From Candidatus Acetothermia bacterium (GTDB taxonomy: Bacteria > Bipolaricaulota > Bipolaricaulia > Bipolaricaulales > Bipolaricaulaceae), in NCBI GenBank assembly GCA_024653305.1, contig JANLFW010000002.1, forward strand, positions 60,273 to 124,272: DNA of 64,000 nt. Direction: 5' to 3'. The notes below the pieces were generated by a model that saw only the letters and a program-made list of their open reading frames with translations, did no database searches and had not been told where the DNA came from. The translations under genes and the position numbers were made by a program. Of the stretch, positions 1-9,552 are shown one piece after another; positions within the stretch are counted from its first letter, which is position 1; each line of letters opens with the position of its first letter.

Positions 1-1806
1 GGCGTTGAGATCGTCGCTTTCGAGCACCTCCCGCCGCAGAAGCTCCTGGGCCACCCGGTCCAGGGCCGCCCGGTTGCGGGCGAGGAGCTCTCTGGCCTTC
101 TCGTAGGCCTGGGTGAGGATGCGGCGGATCTCCCGGTCCACCGCAGCGGACAGCTCCTCGGAGTGCGCGTCGCTCTTGACGATCTCCTCGCCAAGGAAGA
201 TGTTCGTCCGCTCCTTGCCCAGGCTGATTGGGCCCACCGCCTCGGACATCCCGTACTCCACGACCATGCGGGTGGCGATCTCCGTGGCCTGCTTGAAGTC
301 CTCCGCCGCCCCGGTGGTCTGCTCGCCGAACACGATCTCCTCAGCTGCCCGCCCCCCGAACAACACCGTCAGCCGGTCCAGGAGCTCGGCCTTGGAGATG
401 ATGTACTTGTCCTCGGTGGGGAGGGGCAGGGCGAACCCGAGGACCCCGGCGCCGCGGGGGACGATGGTCAACTTGTAGATGGGGTCGGTGTGGGGGAGGA
501 GCTTGCTCACCAGGGCGTGCCCGGTCTCGTGGTACGCGATGCGCAGGCGTTTCTCCTCCCTGATGTACATGCCGCGGCGGGCGAGGCCGGTGAGGACTCG
601 GTCCAGCGCCTCCTCAAAGTCACGGAGTTCGATGCGGTCCTTGTTGGAGCGGGCGGCGAGGAGGGCGGCCTCGTTGCACACGTTCTCCAGGTCCGCCCCT
701 ACGAACCCAGGGGTCCGCCGGGCGAGCAGGTTCAGGTCCATGTCTGGGGCCAGCTTCTTGTCCCGGGTGTGGATCTTGAGGATCGCCTCACGGCCGTGCA
801 GGTCCGGCGGGGGCACGGCGATCTTGCGGTCGAACCGGCCCGGCCGGAGGAGGGCCGGGTCGAGCACGTCCGGGCGGTTGGTGGCGGCGAGCACGATCAC
901 GCCCGTGTTCCCCTCGAACCCGTCCATCTCCGCCAGGAGCTGGTTCAAGGTCTGCTCGCGCTCGTCGTGGCCGCCGCCCAAGCCCGCCCCACGCTTGCGG
1001 CCCACCGCGTCGATCTCGTCGATGAACACGATGCACGGGGCGCTGGCCTTGGCCTTCTGGAACATGTCGCGCACCCGGGCCGCCCCCACCCCGACGAACA
1101 TCTCCACGAAATCGGAGCCGGAGATGGAGAAGAACGGGACGCCCGCCTCCCCGGCGATGGCCCGGGCGAGGAGGGTCTTGCCGGTGCCCGGCGGCCCCAC
1201 GAGGAGGATCCCCTTCGGGATCTTGGCCCCGAGGCGGGAGAACCGATGGGGGTCGCGGAGGTACTCCACGATCTCCCGCACCTCGTCCAGCACCTCGTCG
1301 ATCCCGGCCACGTCCTTGAACGTGACCTTGGTGAACTCCTTGGCCACCAGCTTCGCCCGGGACTGGCCGAACGTGAACGCCCCGCCCCCCTGCATGCGGC
1401 GCATCATGTACATCCAGAACACGATCACCAGCACCACGGGGAGGAGGTACATCAGGAGCGGCAGGAGCCACGTCCCCCCGCTGGCCGCCTGGAACCGGTA
1501 GCGAACGCCGTTCTCGTCCATGAGCCGGGCCAGCTCCACGTACAGGGGCGAGCCCTCGGGCGGGCCTTGGGCCACGAACCGCTCCCCGCTTGCCAGCGCG
1601 CCCTCGATGCGGCTGCCCTGGATCACGGCCTCCTGGACCTCTCCGGCCCGGATCCTGTCCTGAAGGTACGAATAGCTGAACTCATTCGCCCGCTGCTGGC
1701 TGGAGGGCCAAAACGCCTGGGCCAAAAGCAGCGCCACCACCACCATCACCAGGATGAAGGTGAGGCTGCGCAGGTTGCGCGGCGGTGGAATTGATCTTCT
1801 GTCCAT
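1..1806 (-). CDS. ftsH: FtsH, ATP-dependent zinc metalloprotease (3' end outside window)
   Basis: Membrane-anchored AAA+ protease that degrades misfolded membrane proteins and short-lived regulators. 602 codons are visible with no stop, so only a short C-terminal tail is missing (the family is usually 600-650 aa). Two membrane segments lie near residues 14-32 and 112-135, with the small FtsH_ext domain between them. Walker A GPPGTGKT is at 204-211 and is followed by [14 protein letters not shown] and the AAA second region of homology. The zinc site HETGH is at 426-430. The ATG at 1806 gives the expected basic N-terminus before the first membrane helix. No Shine-Dalgarno precedes it, and a -10 box ends 8 nt upstream, so the mRNA may be leaderless. 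It is divergent from the subtilisin gene. Confidence 0.97.
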   Translation of the reverse strand, partial: MDRRSIPPPRNLRSLTFILVMVVVALLLAQAFWPSSQQRANEFSYSYLQDRIRAGEVQEAVIQGSRIEGALASGERFVAQGPPEGSPLYVELARLMDENGVRYRFQAASGGTWLLPLLMYLLPVVLVIVFWMYMMRRMQGGGAFTFGQSRAKLVAKEFTKVTFKDVAGIDEVLDEVREIVEYLRDPHRFSRLGAKIPKGILLVGPPGTGKTLLARAIAGEAGVPFFSISGSDFVEMFVGVGAARVRDMFQKAKASAPCIVFIDEIDAVGRKRGAGLGGGHDEREQTLNQLLAEMDGFEGNTGVIVLAATNRPDVLDPALLRPGRFDRKIAVPPPDLHGREAILKIHTRDKKLAPDMDLNLLARRTPGFVGADLENVCNEAALLAARSNKDRIELRDFEEALDRVLTGLARRGMYIREEKRLRIAYHETGHALVSKLLPHTDPIYKLTIVPRGAGVLGFALPLPTEDKYIISKAELLDRLTVLFGGRAAEEIVFGEQTTGAAEDFKQATEIATRMVVEYGMSEAVGPISLGKERTNIFLGEEIVKSDAHSEELSAAVDREIRRILTQAYEKARELLARNRAALDRVAQELLRREVLESDDLNA

Positions 1807-1814
1807 ATCGCTTC

Positions 1815-1843
1815 ATTGTAGCCCTGATTTTCCCCGGGATCAA
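1815..1843 (-). promoter_or_regulatory. Predicted leaderless promoter of ftsH
   Basis: On the minus strand TTGATC (1843-1838) and TACAAT (1820-1815) are 17 bp apart. The expected start site falls 1-2 nt from the ftsH ATG at 1806, leaving no room for a ribosome binding site. Confidence 0.55.
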
Positions 1844-1853
1844 CGGCCCCGCG

Positions 1854-1882
1854 TAGCCGGCGCGCGAGGGGACGGATACAAT
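1854..1882 (+). promoter_or_regulatory. Predicted leaderless promoter of the subtilisin operon
   Basis: TACAAT (GATACAAT context) at 1877-1882 ends 6 nt before the ATG at 1889, where transcription would begin. The -35 (TAGCCG, 1854-1859) is weak. No Shine-Dalgarno is present. Confidence 0.45.
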
Positions 1883-1888
1883 GCCGAC

Positions 1889-4045
1889 ATGCCCCGGTGG
1901 TTCCTGATCCTCGCCCTGGTCGCCTCCCTCGCTGGGCCGGCCTGGGCCGGCCTGGAACGCCTGGATCCCGTGCTGCGCGCGCTCGTCCACGCCCAAACCG
2001 AGGGCGGTCCGGCACAGCTCCTCGACCCTCAGGTGCTCGTCCAGATCGCATCCGCGTCCGTGGACGGGGTCCCGCTCTACCCAGAACAGGTCCCGCCGGC
2101 CCCGGACCAGCTGCGGGTGCGGGTGTTCGTGCAAACGCGCACACGCGCGGCCGCCCACGCCCTCCCCGGGTTCCAGCCCCGCCAGGCCGTGGGGCGCCTC
2201 GCCACCGGGGAGGTGGCGGTGCCGGATCTCCCGGCGCTTTCCGACCACCCGGAGGTGGTGTACGTCGCGGCCAGCCGCCCCCTTTCCCCGACCCTAGACC
2301 TGTCCGTGCCCGAGGTGGGGGCCCCGGCGTTGTGGTACAGCACCCTCAGCACCACCGGCCAGGGGGTGATCGTGGGGGTGGTGGACTCGGGGATCGACGT
2401 CCTGCATAAGGACTTTCGTACTGGGCGTGCTGGGGACGAGCTGAAGACGCGGATCGTCTACCTATGGGATCAGACCGCCCCCGGCGGGTGGATGCCGCCG
2501 TGGTGGGGGGACGCGTTCACGGAACGTCGCTACGGCCGCGTGTTCACCCAGAACGACCTTGAGGCGGCCATCGCCGCCGGGACCTCCCCGACCACGGACA
2601 CCCTGGGCCATGGCACCCACGTCGCCGGGATCGCCGCGGGGGACGGTACCTCCTCCACCCTCGGCCTGCGCGGGGTGGCCCCGGGGGCGGACCTGGTGGT
2701 GGTGAAGACCACGTTCTACGAGGATGACGTGGTGGACGGGGTGCGGTTCGTGTTCGAGGCGGCGGCGACGCTGGGGAGGCCGGCGGTGGTGAACCTGTCC
2801 CTGGGCGGACACGCCGGGCCCCATGACGGGACGTCCCTGTTCGAGCAGATGCTCGACGCCCTCGTGGACCGCCCTGGGCGGGCGGTGGTCGTGTCCGCGG
2901 GGAACGAGGGCGACAGGAAGGTCCACGTGGGGGCCGACGTATGGGCCCGCACCACGTGGCACCTCGTGGCCGAGAAGGGGATCGTGGGGGTGCAGCTCTG
3001 GCACCCGGCGGCGGCGGGCTTCACCGTGAGGGTGACAGCCCCCACCGAGGAGACGGTCACCGCCCCCCCCGGCACCACCCGGTGGGCCCCCACCGCCTCG
3101 GGCTCGGTGCAGCTGGACAACGCGGTTTCCATCCCGCCCAATGGGGACAGGGTCATCTACATCTCCCTCATCGGGGCGGAACGCGGATCGCGGTGGACGA
3201 TCACCCTGGACCCCGTGCGGGGCGGCCGGGTGGACGGGTGGGTGGAGGACCCCGCTGCGGGGTGGTTCATGGAAGGGGACGGGGACATGGCCATCGCCGA
3301 GCCGGGCAACGCCCGCCGGGTGATCACCGTGGGGGCGTACGTCACCAAGAACCGGTGGACGTCGCTCGCGGGAGAGCAGTCGGTGACCGAAGGCTACCCG
3401 CTCGGGGCGCTGGCCCCGTTCTCCTCCCGCGGCCCGACCCGGGACGGCCGGCTCAAGCCGGATCTTGCCGCGCCGGGGGCGTGGATCGCCTCCGCCCGAT
3501 CCCGGGACGCACCGCCCTCACCGTGGCTAACCCTCCCTGACCGGGAGCACTCCATGCTCCTTGGGACGAGCATGGCCGCGCCCCACGTCACCGGAGCGGT
3601 GGCCCTGCTCCTCTCCCGCAACCCCGGCCTGGATTGGCAGGACCTCAAGAAGGCGCTCACCGGCGGGGCGCGGCGAGACCCGTTCGTGGGGCCGGCCCCC
3701 AACGACGCGTGGGGGGCGGGGAAGCTGGACGTGCCGCGGGCGGCGGACCTCGTCTCCGGCGGGGGACCGGGCGAGGCTTCGGTGCTTGCGGCCCTGGCCA
3801 ACCCGGTGGACCGGGAGGCCGTGTTCCGCTATCGGTGGCCGGAGGGGGCCACGTGGGCGGAACTGCACGTGTACGATATTGCCGGAAACCGCCTCGCCGC
3901 GTGGCGGCTGACGGGGCGGGAGGGGGAAATCCGGTGGAACCTCCGGGCGGCGGATGGCCGGCCGGTGGCGAGCGGCCTGTACCTCGTGGTCCTCGTCACC
4001 GACCGCGGGCGGTCAGAGGTGGTGCGGTTGGTGGTGCAGCGATGA
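1889..4045 (+). CDS. Secreted S8 subtilisin-like serine protease with FlgD/type-IX-like C-terminal domain
   Basis: Exported endopeptidase, 718 aa. The start at 1889 opens directly into a signal peptide (basic MPRW, hydrophobic core, AWA cleavage site); the longer reading frame from 1754 adds sequence with no signal character. The catalytic triad is visible as VVDSGID (Asp166), GHGTHVAG (His241) and GTSMAAPHVTG (Ser561). A long insert of about 320 residues separates His and Ser. The last 70 residues (YDIAGNRL, then ASGLYLVVL and a basic end) form a small beta-sandwich of the FlgD-Ig/type A sorting kind. The stop overlaps the next start as ATGA, so it is cotranscribed with two predicted outer-membrane proteins. 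Confidence 0.92.
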   Translation: MPRWFLILALVASLAGPAWAGLERLDPVLRALVHAQTEGGPAQLLDPQVLVQIASASVDGVPLYPEQVPPAPDQLRVRVFVQTRTRAAAHALPGFQPRQAVGRLATGEVAVPDLPALSDHPEVVYVAASRPLSPTLDLSVPEVGAPALWYSTLSTTGQGVIVGVVDSGIDVLHKDFRTGRAGDELKTRIVYLWDQTAPGGWMPPWWGDAFTERRYGRVFTQNDLEAAIAAGTSPTTDTLGHGTHVAGIAAGDGTSSTLGLRGVAPGADLVVVKTTFYEDDVVDGVRFVFEAAATLGRPAVVNLSLGGHAGPHDGTSLFEQMLDALVDRPGRAVVVSAGNEGDRKVHVGADVWARTTWHLVAEKGIVGVQLWHPAAAGFTVRVTAPTEETVTAPPGTTRWAPTASGSVQLDNAVSIPPNGDRVIYISLIGAERGSRWTITLDPVRGGRVDGWVEDPAAGWFMEGDGDMAIAEPGNARRVITVGAYVTKNRWTSLAGEQSVTEGYPLGALAPFSSRGPTRDGRLKPDLAAPGAWIASARSRDAPPSPWLTLPDREHSMLLGTSMAAPHVTGAVALLLSRNPGLDWQDLKKALTGGARRDPFVGPAPNDAWGAGKLDVPRAADLVSGGGPGEASVLAALANPVDREAVFRYRWPEGATWAELHVYDIAGNRLAAWRLTGREGEIRWNLRAADGRPVASGLYLVVLVTDRGRSEVVRLVVQR

Positions 4046-4857
4046 TCCGGAGCGTGGCGGCGCTGGTCCTCGCCGTGGCGGTGGCGGGCCTCGGCCAAGG
4101 GCATGTGGGGGGCGGCGTCCTGTTCGCCCTCGCCGGGGGCGCCCGGTCGGCAGGGATGGCCGGGGCCGGCCTGGCCGTGGCCGACGGCGCAGGGCTGTTC
4201 CTGAACCCGGCTGCTCTAGTGGGCACGGCGGGATGGGAGGCCCTGTCCGCGTACGCGCGCCAGTTCGGGGCCGCCGACTTCGCCCTCGTGTCCCTGGCCG
4301 GCCCCGGGCTGGGCGTGGCTGCGATGGCCCTGGATGCCGGGTCCATCGGCCCCGGGCTCGCGTTCCGGGTGGAGGGGGCGGTGGCCGCGGTCGGGATCCC
4401 CATCTACGGCGGGCTCTCCGTGGGAACGCGGGCGCGGCTGCTCCATCCGGTGGCCCCGGTGGAGGCGCTGGGGTGGGCGGTGGACGCAGGGGTGCTCTGG
4501 CAGGGCCCGGTCCAGGTGGGCCTCGTTTGGCAAGGGGTGCTTTCCCAGCCGGCGTTCCCAGGGGAACACTGGCCGCGGACCCTGGCGGCGGGCGTCGCGG
4601 TCCCGTTCCGATGGGGCACCTTCCTATCCGGAATCGTGGCGCTGGACGTGACCGGCCTCGCCGCGGGGGCGCCAGCACTGGCCGCGGGCGGCGAGCTGTG
4701 GGCGGGGGGCATCGCGGTCCGGGCAGGCATAACCGCGAATTCCGTCTCGTTCGGTGCCTCAGTCCGGTGGAGCTCGTTCCAGCTCGACTGGGCGGCGGTG
4801 GCCCACCCCGTGCTCCCGGCCGCGTTTCGCGTATCCTTAACCGTGAGGTTTCCATGA
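4042..4857 (+). CDS. PorV/UPF0164-like outer-membrane beta-barrel
   Basis: 271 aa, starting inside the ATGA overlap with the subtilisin gene. A signal peptide ends near residue 20. The mature N-terminus has the family hallmark GGARSAGMAGAGLAVADGAG followed by LFLNPAAL. The rest alternates short amphipathic beta strands and Gly-rich turns, and ends in a Phe-Pro strand. In Bacteroidota, PorV-type barrels shuttle type-IX cargo to attachment; whether this one does is inference from its neighbours. The 3' end overlaps the next gene by ATGA. Confidence 0.7.
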   Translation: MIRSVAALVLAVAVAGLGQGHVGGGVLFALAGGARSAGMAGAGLAVADGAGLFLNPAALVGTAGWEALSAYARQFGAADFALVSLAGPGLGVAAMALDAGSIGPGLAFRVEGAVAAVGIPIYGGLSVGTRARLLHPVAPVEALGWAVDAGVLWQGPVQVGLVWQGVLSQPAFPGEHWPRTLAAGVAVPFRWGTFLSGIVALDVTGLAAGAPALAAGGELWAGGIAVRAGITANSVSFGASVRWSSFQLDWAAVAHPVLPAAFRVSLTVRFP

Positions 4858-7800
4858 CAAAAGCGTGGCTTATCTTGATCGTGCTCATCGGTTTCGCCGG
4901 GCTGGCCCAGGTTCAGACCCCGTCGTTCACCCTCACCGTGACCGGGGAAAAGACGTGGACCGTACGGTTCGGGATCGGCGCCCCGGAGCTCCTGGCGCTG
5001 GAGAACATCCCCCCTGCTCAGCTCGTGTTGGGCCAATCCCTTTGGGCCGAGGTCACCGGTATCGCCCTAGGGTTCCTGACCCTCAAGGCCAGCTTCAACG
5101 ATCAGCTCGGCTCGGCCTTCCAGGACTTCGTGCTCCTGGTGGACCGCCCCCCCTGGGAGGGGCAGCTCGGGCACTTCGTGGTCGGGGCGGATGGGGCCGA
5201 GCTCGGGGTGTACAACAAGAAGCTCCTCGGGGCACGGCTGGGCTACCACGGGGATGGGGTCACGGTGAGCGGCCTCGCCGCACGCCTGGAGGGGATCTCG
5301 GAGTCCCTTACCTTCCGCGGGGAGAGCGCCCGCGCTGAGGCCCTGTTCGCGACCGAGGACCCCGACCGCCCTTGGCAGCCGGCCCCGTACCTACGCCACG
5401 TGGAGGGCCTGTACTCCTGGCCCCTGCGCGCCCCGTTCGTGGAGGGGTTCTCCGAGGCCCAGTTCCAGTTCCTCCTGTCTCAACCCCTGTGGCGGTTCCT
5501 CGGGAATTGGGGCCTCGGCTACCTCCAAGAGGTGATCGAGGAGGCTTCGGCAGTCCCCCTCACCACAGGCGATTTCCTCGTGCTGCGCGACGAGGGGGAT
5601 GTCCTGATCCTGCAGGCCGCGCCGGCGGTGCTCCTCCGCCGTCGGGTCCAGGACACCATCGAAGCCTACAACGACCAGCATGGCCTCTCCGGCCCGGATC
5701 GGAAAACGTACCCGTTCATCGAGGGGAGCGCACTTGAGGAGAAGTTCCTGGCCGAGCTTTCCCAATTCGTAGAGATTACGGTGGACGAGGAAGGGTACGC
5801 GTTCTCCGCCGCCGCGCGGCGTCGCTACCTCCTGCTCGGGGAGCGGGACGTGATCGAGGGGACGCTCACGCTCCTCGTGCGCCTGCCCGGGGAAGAGGCG
5901 TTCCGCCCCATCGACGACCCGGCCCTGGCCGACTTCGCCTGGTCGTTGTACCCCGCCGAGGGGGTGTTGCGCATCGCTTTCCCCGACACGTTCTTCCGTG
6001 CCGGGGCCGCGGTGCGGGCGGCGTTCGACTACCGGCGGGAGGGGAACGTGTTCATGCTCGGGCTGTCCGTGGTCCCCGGGTCGGAACGGGTGTACCTAAA
6101 CGGGAAGCCCCTCGTGCGGAACACGGACTACACCATCGACTATGAGGTCGGGATGCTGATCCTGTTTGCGCCCCTCTCCCAGACCGACGAGCTGCGGGTG
6201 GACTTCGAGCGGCAGCGGGGGGGCTTGGGCGGGTACACGGAGTACGAGCGGAACTTCTTCGGGCTGACGGTGACCGTGCCCGGTCTGGACGGGTTCCAGC
6301 TTTCCCTGTCCCGGGCGGCCGATTCCGGCCGGCCGGAGCCCACCAGCCGGACCATGCCCAACACCCACTCCGTGGCCGCGCTGCGCCTGGCCGGGGAGGT
6401 GGCGGGGTGGAAGTACCGCCTGAGCTTGGGCGGCTCGGAGAACGTGTTCCCCGCTGACGACAACGCTCGCATCCCCGCCCCGAACCGGATCAACGCCATC
6501 GCCCGCGTCCAGGCGGCGGACGGGGAGTACGTGGTGTTTGCCCACCAGAACGGGATCACCGTATACCGGGGCGGGGCCTTCTCCGGGTATGGGGGGGCGG
6601 AGGGGATGTCCGGGCGGGCGGCGCGGGATCTCCTGGCGCTTTCGGATCGGCTTCTCATCGCCACCGACGTCGGGCTGACCGTGGTCCGCCTGTGGGAGGC
6701 GTCCCCGTTCGATCGGGTACGGAGCTGGATCCGGTTGGACAAGACAAGGGACGACCTGCCGGGGAGCGAGGTCCTGGCGCTGGCTCAAGGTGGAGGTCAG
6801 GTGTTCTTGGCCACCGACGAGGCGGTGGCCGTGTTCGCCCCGGCGGACGTGGAGGCCCCACGCACCTGGCGCACGTGGGAACTGCCCGCCGACGCCCGTC
6901 CCATGTCCCTCCTCTGGGCCGGGGGACAACTGTACCTGGGGACGGAGGACGGCCTGTACGTACAGGAGGGCGAGGGGTGGACACAAGTGCCGGCGGTCCC
7001 TGGACCGGCGCGCGCCCTCCTCGCCCGCGGGGACGAGCTCCACGTGGCCACCGACGAGGGGATCCGGGTGCTGCGCGGCGGGACCGGGGCCGGCTGGATC
7101 GCCATCGGCAAGAGCGTGTACGGGATGGCGATCTGGGACGGGGCGTTATGGTATGCGGCCGAGGACGGCCTGTGGCGGGATGGAGAGCCAACTCCGGCGG
7201 TGGCTGGGCCGATCACCGCAGTGGGGGTGGGGAGCGGTGGACTGTGGGCCGGCGGCCGGGCCGATGCCGAGTTCCGCCTGGACCTGTGGCGGCTTGCCCC
7301 ACAACCGGAGCGGTATCCGCCGGGCCTGACCAGGATCGACGGCCGTGACCTCGGCCGGTTCAACGACATCCCGGAGGCCGACCATACCCGGCTCGGGGTG
7401 ACGGCGGGCCTGACCCTCGCCCGCGACGTGGGCGATTGGCGGTGGGAGCTGAGCGGCAGCACCCGCTCCCCGGGGTATGAGGTCATCGGGCAGGCCGGCC
7501 GATCCGACTCCCATGGGGTCGGGTTCGTGGCCCGCTACCTCAAGGAGGAGAGCGTCCGCCTCGAGGTGCGCGGGCGGTGGGACGTGGTGGACCTGTTCAC
7601 CACGCCCCGTGCCCGGTTGAGCGGCGGGCTCGACTGGAGCTGGTCCGAGGGGGCCAAGGTCTGCCTCACCCTCTCCCCCACCCTGACCGGGATTGGCCCG
7701 TCCGAGGCAGCCCGCCTGGACCTGGACTACCGTGCCGGCATCTCCGGGGAATGGCAGGCCCTATCTGGGCAACTCGCCTTAGGCGGAAAGCTCACGGCCC

Positions 7801-8681
7801 CGGATCCGTACACATCGGGGCAGCTCATTGGACAACTCGCGTTTCGGCCTGCCGCGGGTTGGAGCGTAGAAGGGAGTTGGATCCGGCCGTTCCGTAGCCG
7901 CGGCCATCCTGGCGATGAGAGCGTGACCGTCACCACCAAGTGGACGGGTGGAGTGGCCATCGCCTCGTGGAGCGCCAGTTGGCAGGAGGTCCTGCGCCAC
8001 CGCCTGCTCACCGGGGACTGGCGGGAGGAGCGGACCATCCAGGGCGAGATCCGGTGGACGGCCTGGTCCATCGGCGACGCACGCCTCGCCCCGCGCCTGA
8101 CGGCCTTTTGGAAGGACACAGGCGAGCAGCGTTGGGAGGTCCGTGGGATCGCCCAGCTCAGCCAGCCCGCGGCATCCTGGCAGGCCGAGGTCGGCGTTGG
8201 CCACGGGTATCGGCCGGCCACGGACCGCACCGACCGCGTGCTTTCGCTCGCGCTCACCTGGGACTACTCGGGTTGGGGCGAGGTCCGACCGAGCTTCCGC
8301 TGGCAGCGATCGTGGCAGATCCTCTCGCATCCCCGCTATCCCGATCAGGTGACGGAGGACCACCAGGCCACGTTGCGCGTGGCCTGGGAGCCGCGGGCGG
8401 CATGGCGCAACGACCTGACCCTCACCTGGAAGGGCCGAGACGGGAGCCTGACCCTCACCGATCGGCTGTCCTGGCCCGTGGAGTTCGGCACGCTAGGGAT
8501 GGAGGCCAGTGCCACGTGGAAGGAGGGGCGCCTGGAGGGGAAGATGGCCGCTCAATTCGGTCATTCCCTGAGCGACATGTGGAGCCTATCGGCCGAGGCC
8601 GGCTACGCGTTCGGGTACCAGCCGGCGACGTCATTCCGCCACGCCCTGTTCGGGGGGGTGACCCTGGCCGCCCGGTTCTAG
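4854..8681 (+). CDS. Large outer-membrane protein: N-terminal beta region, internal beta-propeller, C-terminal barrel
   Basis: 1275 aa. Starts with a signal peptide (MTKAWLILIVLIGFAG, cleaved near GLAQ). Around residues 410-440 is the motif VYLNGKPL, then DYTIDYEVGMLILF, which resembles repeats in cell-surface translocon proteins such as SprA/Sov as well as other outer-membrane proteins. Residues about 545-810 contain repeated blades of the kind LYLGTEDGLYV and LHVATDEGIRVL, a beta-propeller. Residues about 830-1275 are continuous amphipathic strands ending in LAARF, a C-terminal Phe typical of BAM substrates. It is the third gene of the subtilisin operon. The family is not recognised with certainty; a role as surface receptor or translocon is inferred. 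Confidence 0.65.
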   Translation: MTKAWLILIVLIGFAGLAQVQTPSFTLTVTGEKTWTVRFGIGAPELLALENIPPAQLVLGQSLWAEVTGIALGFLTLKASFNDQLGSAFQDFVLLVDRPPWEGQLGHFVVGADGAELGVYNKKLLGARLGYHGDGVTVSGLAARLEGISESLTFRGESARAEALFATEDPDRPWQPAPYLRHVEGLYSWPLRAPFVEGFSEAQFQFLLSQPLWRFLGNWGLGYLQEVIEEASAVPLTTGDFLVLRDEGDVLILQAAPAVLLRRRVQDTIEAYNDQHGLSGPDRKTYPFIEGSALEEKFLAELSQFVEITVDEEGYAFSAAARRRYLLLGERDVIEGTLTLLVRLPGEEAFRPIDDPALADFAWSLYPAEGVLRIAFPDTFFRAGAAVRAAFDYRREGNVFMLGLSVVPGSERVYLNGKPLVRNTDYTIDYEVGMLILFAPLSQTDELRVDFERQRGGLGGYTEYERNFFGLTVTVPGLDGFQLSLSRAADSGRPEPTSRTMPNTHSVAALRLAGEVAGWKYRLSLGGSENVFPADDNARIPAPNRINAIARVQAADGEYVVFAHQNGITVYRGGAFSGYGGAEGMSGRAARDLLALSDRLLIATDVGLTVVRLWEASPFDRVRSWIRLDKTRDDLPGSEVLALAQGGGQVFLATDEAVAVFAPADVEAPRTWRTWELPADARPMSLLWAGGQLYLGTEDGLYVQEGEGWTQVPAVPGPARALLARGDELHVATDEGIRVLRGGTGAGWIAIGKSVYGMAIWDGALWYAAEDGLWRDGEPTPAVAGPITAVGVGSGGLWAGGRADAEFRLDLWRLAPQPERYPPGLTRIDGRDLGRFNDIPEADHTRLGVTAGLTLARDVGDWRWELSGSTRSPGYEVIGQAGRSDSHGVGFVARYLKEESVRLEVRGRWDVVDLFTTPRARLSGGLDWSWSEGAKVCLTLSPTLTGIGPSEAARLDLDYRAGISGEWQALSGQLALGGKLTAPDPYTSGQLIGQLAFRPAAGWSVEGSWIRPFRSRGHPGDESVTVTTKWTGGVAIASWSASWQEVLRHRLLTGDWREERTIQGEIRWTAWSIGDARLAPRLTAFWKDTGEQRWEVRGIAQLSQPAASWQAEVGVGHGYRPATDRTDRVLSLALTWDYSGWGEVRPSFRWQRSWQILSHPRYPDQVTEDHQATLRVAWEPRAAWRNDLTLTWKGRDGSLTLTDRLSWPVEFGTLGMEASATWKEGRLEGKMAAQFGHSLSDMWSLSAEAGYAFGYQPATSFRHALFGGVTLAARF

Positions 8682-9541
8682 AAGCTCACCCCGAACCCGA
8701 ACCGGTGGGAGGGCGCGAGCCAGGGGTGGGTCAGGAGGGCGTAGTCCACGGCGAACGCCTGCCATCGCACGCCCAAACCCAATGACCACTGGACGAGCCC
8801 GCCCGGGAGGCGCACCCCGCCCCGGACCTCGAGCTCCCGGAACGGGGCCCAGCCCAGGCCCATCGCGAGATAGTCGGTAGAGAGGTCCAGGACGCCGAGA
8901 AATCCGGCCGGGTGGATCCACGCCGCGCCCAGGGCGAGGTCGGTGGACCACCCTTCGCCCCGCTCCCCCAACCTCGCGCCGAACCCGAGCTCACGGATGG
9001 CCAGCCCGGCCCGCACTTCCCCGAACGGCGTGGACAGCCGGCCCAGGAGCCCGAGGTCCAAGGCGATCCCGCTTCCGGACGCGTCGGCCACCGTGATCTG
9101 GTGGTGCTTCAGCGCCAACCCCAAGGCTGCCGGGAACGGGAAGAGTCCGGAGAGGAACGGGATGCGGCGGGCATCCAGCCCAACGCCCAACACCAGGCCA
9201 AAGGTGGAGAAGGTGAGGGGGTCCCCGGCCGGGTCGGCGATCCCGCCCACCGAAAGGTAGGTCAAGCCCGCGCCCCATCCGGGCAAGGCCCCGGCCAGCC
9301 AGCCCACCGTGTACAGGTTGAGGGCATTGGTCACGGTGGAGTCGGCCCGCAGCGAGGGCACCCACGCCAGCCCGGCTGGGTTCGCGAGCAGGGCCTCGCT
9401 GCCTTCGGCGAGGGCGGTATACGCCCCGCCCAGGCCCATCGCCCGCACCCCAAGCCCCATGTCGAACGGGTTCAGGAGGCCCTGGCCGAGGGCGGTCGCC
9501 CCCACCAGAACCCCGATCGTTGCCAGGAACAGTTTGCGCAT
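8678..9541 (-). CDS. PorV/UPF0164-like outer-membrane beta-barrel (second copy)
   Basis: 287 aa. Signal peptide MRKLFLATIGVLVGATALGQ, then the family signature GLGVRAMGLGGAYTALAEGS followed by LLANPAGL, then regular beta strands ending in FGFGVSF with a terminal Phe. It is a paralogue in type, not a close copy, of the gene at 4042. It lies 11 nt downstream of the PKD protein gene, so the two are probably one transcript. Its stop codon interlocks with the stop of the convergent 1275-aa barrel gene through a shared CTAG, leaving no space for a terminator between them. Confidence 0.75.
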   Translation of the reverse strand: MRKLFLATIGVLVGATALGQGLLNPFDMGLGVRAMGLGGAYTALAEGSEALLANPAGLAWVPSLRADSTVTNALNLYTVGWLAGALPGWGAGLTYLSVGGIADPAGDPLTFSTFGLVLGVGLDARRIPFLSGLFPFPAALGLALKHHQITVADASGSGIALDLGLLGRLSTPFGEVRAGLAIRELGFGARLGERGEGWSTDLALGAAWIHPAGFLGVLDLSTDYLAMGLGWAPFRELEVRGGVRLPGGLVQWSLGLGVRWQAFAVDYALLTHPWLAPSHRFGFGVSF

Positions 9542-9552
9542 CGCCCACTCCT

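Noticed and set aside
163..1794. 543-aa plus-strand open frame over ftsH
   Set aside because: It is the antisense shadow of ftsH in GC-rich DNA: low-complexity Gly/Arg/His/Val content with no domain, whereas the minus strand encodes a complete FtsH.
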